Origin: a virus
DNA length: 22,279 nucleotides
Virus record (IMG/VR): IMGVR_UViG_3300049736_000180
Span: 1 to 22,279 of that record
Strand: one strand, 5' to 3'
Under the pieces are notes generated by a model. That model had not been told where the DNA came from and did not search any database. It worked only from the letters and a program-made list of their open reading frames with translations. Below, one piece after another: positions 20,005 through 22,279 of the stretch. Both the position numbers and the translations under genes were made by a program. The stretch's first letter is position 1, and each line of letters begins with the position of its first letter.

Positions 20005-22279
20005 ATGGATTTCTACACAAATGTCTGTCGAACACGCGACAAAATACTCGTAAAAGGTTATCAAGGTAAGAAACAGGTTCAAATGTCTGTGGACTACCGT
20101 CCAAACCATTACGTCCCAACAAAAAAACCTTCTGCATTCAAGTCATTGGATGGGAAGAACCTTGAGGCTGTAAATCTCAGTTCGATGGGTGGTGCAAGAA
20201 AGTTCCGTGAAAAATTTGCTGGAACAGCAGGAATGGAAATCCATGGATACGATAGATACATCTATACATATATTGCAGACAAGTTTCAAGGTGATATTAA
20301 GTATGACCCAAAGGTTATCAAGATTGCAACACTCGATATTGAGTGTGAATGTGAAGATGGGTTTCCCGAACCCATGCAAGCTTTCGAGAAGGTCAATGCA
20401 ATTACAATCAAACCATTTAGATTCATGGCTCACACATTCGGGATTGGGCCGTGGGATGACAAACCAGCGAACGTAACATATCATGAAGCACAGGATGAGA
20501 AAGACCTACTTGAACAGTTCATCAAGTACTGGAGAAAAGAAAAGTTCGACATCATTACTGGGTGGAATGTTAACACTTTTGACATTACTTACCTTTGTAA
20601 TCGTGTGGACAGAGTCTTCGGCTCAGAATCACATAAAAAGTTTTCACCATGGAACATGTGTGATATCAGAGAATTCAAAACCAATTGGGGGTCAACCCAA
20701 CAGGTCTTCAACCTTTACGGAATAAATGTAATTGATTACCTAGAACTGTACAAAAAACATACATTCGTAAATCAAGAGTCTTACAGACTAGACCACATTG
20801 CACAAGTAGAATTAGGTAAAGCCAAGGTGAGTTATGAAGAGGAAGGTTCTCTTCATCATCTATACAGACTAAACTATTCCAAGTTCCTTGCATACAATGT
20901 AAAGGATGTTACCCTTGTAGAAGACCTAGAAGACAAACTAGGATTGATGGAATTGATTCTTGCAATGTCTTATAATGCAAAATGTAATTACAATGATACA
21001 TTTGGTATGGTTAAGTATTGGGAGACAATCATCTACAACTTCCTCAAGGAACAGAAGATTGCAACACCACCACAGAAACTATCACAGACAAAGGGTGATA
21101 GAATTCAAGGTGCATATGTCAAAGAACCTATCGTGGGTAAACATGAATGGGTCGTCTCATTCGATTTGAACTCACTGTATCCACACATCATCATGCAGTA
21201 TAATATCTCACCCGAGAAGATGCAAAGAGGATTGACTGATACATCTGTAGAAAAATTATTCAACAAAGAAACGATTGTTGATGGCGCACTCGGTATCACA
21301 CCAAACGGAGCTAGGTTCTCTAACGACAAACAAGGATTCCTTCCCGAACTTATGCAGAAGTTCTATGACGAACGTAAGATGTGGAAGGGTAAAATGATTG
21401 AGTATCAGAAGGAACTGCAAACTTGTACAGATAGGAAACGTAAGAACGAACTCAATACATTAATCAAACGTTCTTACAATAACCAACAGGTTAGAAAGAT
21501 TGCACTCAACTCAGCTTATGGTGCTTTGGCAAATCAATACTTTGCATTCTTTGACCCACAACTTGCAGAGGCAATCACATTGTCGGGTCAGTTGATTATC
21601 AAACATGCAGAGAAGACAATCAATGATTGGTTGAACACCACACTCAAGACAGATGAAGACTATGTTGTTGCAATGGATACTGATTCTGTTTACATAACAC
21701 TAGACAAACTGATACAGAAGGTAATGCCTAATGAAACGAACAAAACCAAAATCACAAACTTCATCGACTCAATTGCAAAATCCCACATGGAAGAAGTTCT
21801 TGATGAGGGCTTCAGAGAACTTGCAGAGTACACCAATGCCTACGAACAGAAGATGGAAATGGGGAGAGAGGTCATCGCAGACCGTGGGATTTGGACTGCA
21901 AAGAAAAGATACATCCTCAACGTCATCGACAACGAAGGAGTCAGACTAGCCGAACCCAAACTCAAGATGATGGGTATTGAGACTGCAAAGTCCAGTACAC
22001 CACAATGGGTCAGAGGTAAACTTACAGATGCATTCAAGATTGTGATGCAAGGAACCGAAGAAGAACTATGGGACTTTGTTGAAGGTGCTCGTATGGACTT
22101 CCGTAGATTACCACCCGAAGAAATGTCTTCACCAAGAGGTTGTAATAATCTAGGACAGTATGCAGACCCAACAATGATTTACACCAAGGGTACACCCATA
22201 CACGTACGCGGTGCCTTACTTTACAATCATCACCTAAAACAAAAGAACATTCACAAACGTTATGAGTTGATTAAGAGTG
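20005..22279 (+). CDS. 43: DNA polymerase (gp43), 3' partial
   Basis: The first 758 residues of a family B replicative polymerase of T4 type (T4 gp43: 898 aa); the frame is open to the window end. The 3'-5' exonuclease has D111 and E113 (Exo I, LDIEC), D193 (Exo II, NTFDITY) and D301 (Exo III, YNVKDV). The polymerase domain has motif A DLNSLYP with D387, motif B KIALNSAYGALAN, motif C MDTDSVY with D558 and D560, and a KKRY segment after it. All catalytic residues are present, so it should be active. In T4 the gene follows regA; here about 14 kb lie between. It has a perfect promoter but no ribosome site, whereas T4 gp43 represses its own translation through a leader hairpin. Confidence 0.97.
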   Translation, partial: MDFYTNVCRTRDKILVKGYQGKKQVQMSVDYRPNHYVPTKKPSAFKSLDGKNLEAVNLSSMGGARKFREKFAGTAGMEIHGYDRYIYTYIADKFQGDIKYDPKVIKIATLDIECECEDGFPEPMQAFEKVNAITIKPFRFMAHTFGIGPWDDKPANVTYHEAQDEKDLLEQFIKYWRKEKFDIITGWNVNTFDITYLCNRVDRVFGSESHKKFSPWNMCDIREFKTNWGSTQQVFNLYGINVIDYLELYKKHTFVNQESYRLDHIAQVELGKAKVSYEEEGSLHHLYRLNYSKFLAYNVKDVTLVEDLEDKLGLMELILAMSYNAKCNYNDTFGMVKYWETIIYNFLKEQKIATPPQKLSQTKGDRIQGAYVKEPIVGKHEWVVSFDLNSLYPHIIMQYNISPEKMQRGLTDTSVEKLFNKETIVDGALGITPNGARFSNDKQGFLPELMQKFYDERKMWKGKMIEYQKELQTCTDRKRKNELNTLIKRSYNNQQVRKIALNSAYGALANQYFAFFDPQLAEAITLSGQLIIKHAEKTINDWLNTTLKTDEDYVVAMDTDSVYITLDKLIQKVMPNETNKTKITNFIDSIAKSHMEEVLDEGFRELAEYTNAYEQKMEMGREVIADRGIWTAKKRYILNVIDNEGVRLAEPKLKMMGIETAKSSTPQWVRGKLTDAFKIVMQGTEEELWDFVEGARMDFRRLPPEEMSSPRGCNNLGQYADPTMIYTKGTPIHVRGALLYNHHLKQKNIHKRYELIKS

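Noticed and set aside
20189-21949. Several short + frames after 20189
   Set aside because: They are out-of-frame shadows of the polymerase gene, whose motifs run unbroken through the region.

Overview
The window is a stretch of a T4-like (Straboviridae/Kyanoviridae-type) marine myophage. It is AT-rich (roughly 36% GC by eye), every gene I can support is on the + strand, and neighbouring genes overlap or nearly touch. The set of clamp (gp45), clamp loader (gp44, gp62), RegA, DNA polymerase (gp43), CobS-like AAA+ ATPase with a VWA partner, Hsp20 and a T4-type lysozyme is typical of marine T4-like phages. The added curli cluster points to pelagimyophages (phages of SAR11, HTVC008M-like), for which curli-related clusters have been reported (from memory). 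The host assignment is inference.

Layout. 1-5865: a VWA protein (5' end outside the window), a small Cys-rich protein, a CobS-like ATPase behind its own promoter, a DUF3310 protein, then gp45, gp44, a small unknown, gp62 and regA. 5903-6366: two small membrane proteins, closed by a clear intrinsic terminator (6383-6412). 6448-13342: a surface-fibre and signalling island. It holds two small membrane proteins, csgF, csgG, a curlin-like protein, a FecR-domain protein, a 48-aa microprotein, a second curlin-like protein, a 54-aa microprotein, a CHASE2-class III nucleotide cyclase and a small membrane protein. 13343-14560: hsp20 behind a long leader, then a Prx5-type peroxiredoxin. 14569-18603: the most interesting block, namely a DNA cytosine-C5 methyltransferase overlapping a TET/JBP-like 2OG-Fe(II) dioxygenase, then a ParB-like protein and a P-loop kinase. 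18587-19981: small genes, the lysozyme and one gene broken by an in-frame TAA. 20005-22279: gp43, cut by the window end.

How it works together. In T4 the order 45-44-62-regA-43 is contiguous. Here regA and 43 are about 14 kb apart, with the fibre, stress and DNA-modification genes in between. The MTase/TET/kinase genes suggest post-replicative hypermodification of cytosine (C to 5mC to 5hmC to a phosphorylated or further substituted base). I found no GATC tetranucleotide anywhere in the window, and CCCGA/TCGGG is clearly over-used; both may reflect host restriction or the phage's own modification. The curli block has the secretion pore (CsgG), its partner (CsgF) and two fibre subunits, but no recognisable CsgE, CsgC or CsgD. 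The FecR protein and CHASE2 cyclase look like an envelope signalling pair attached to it.
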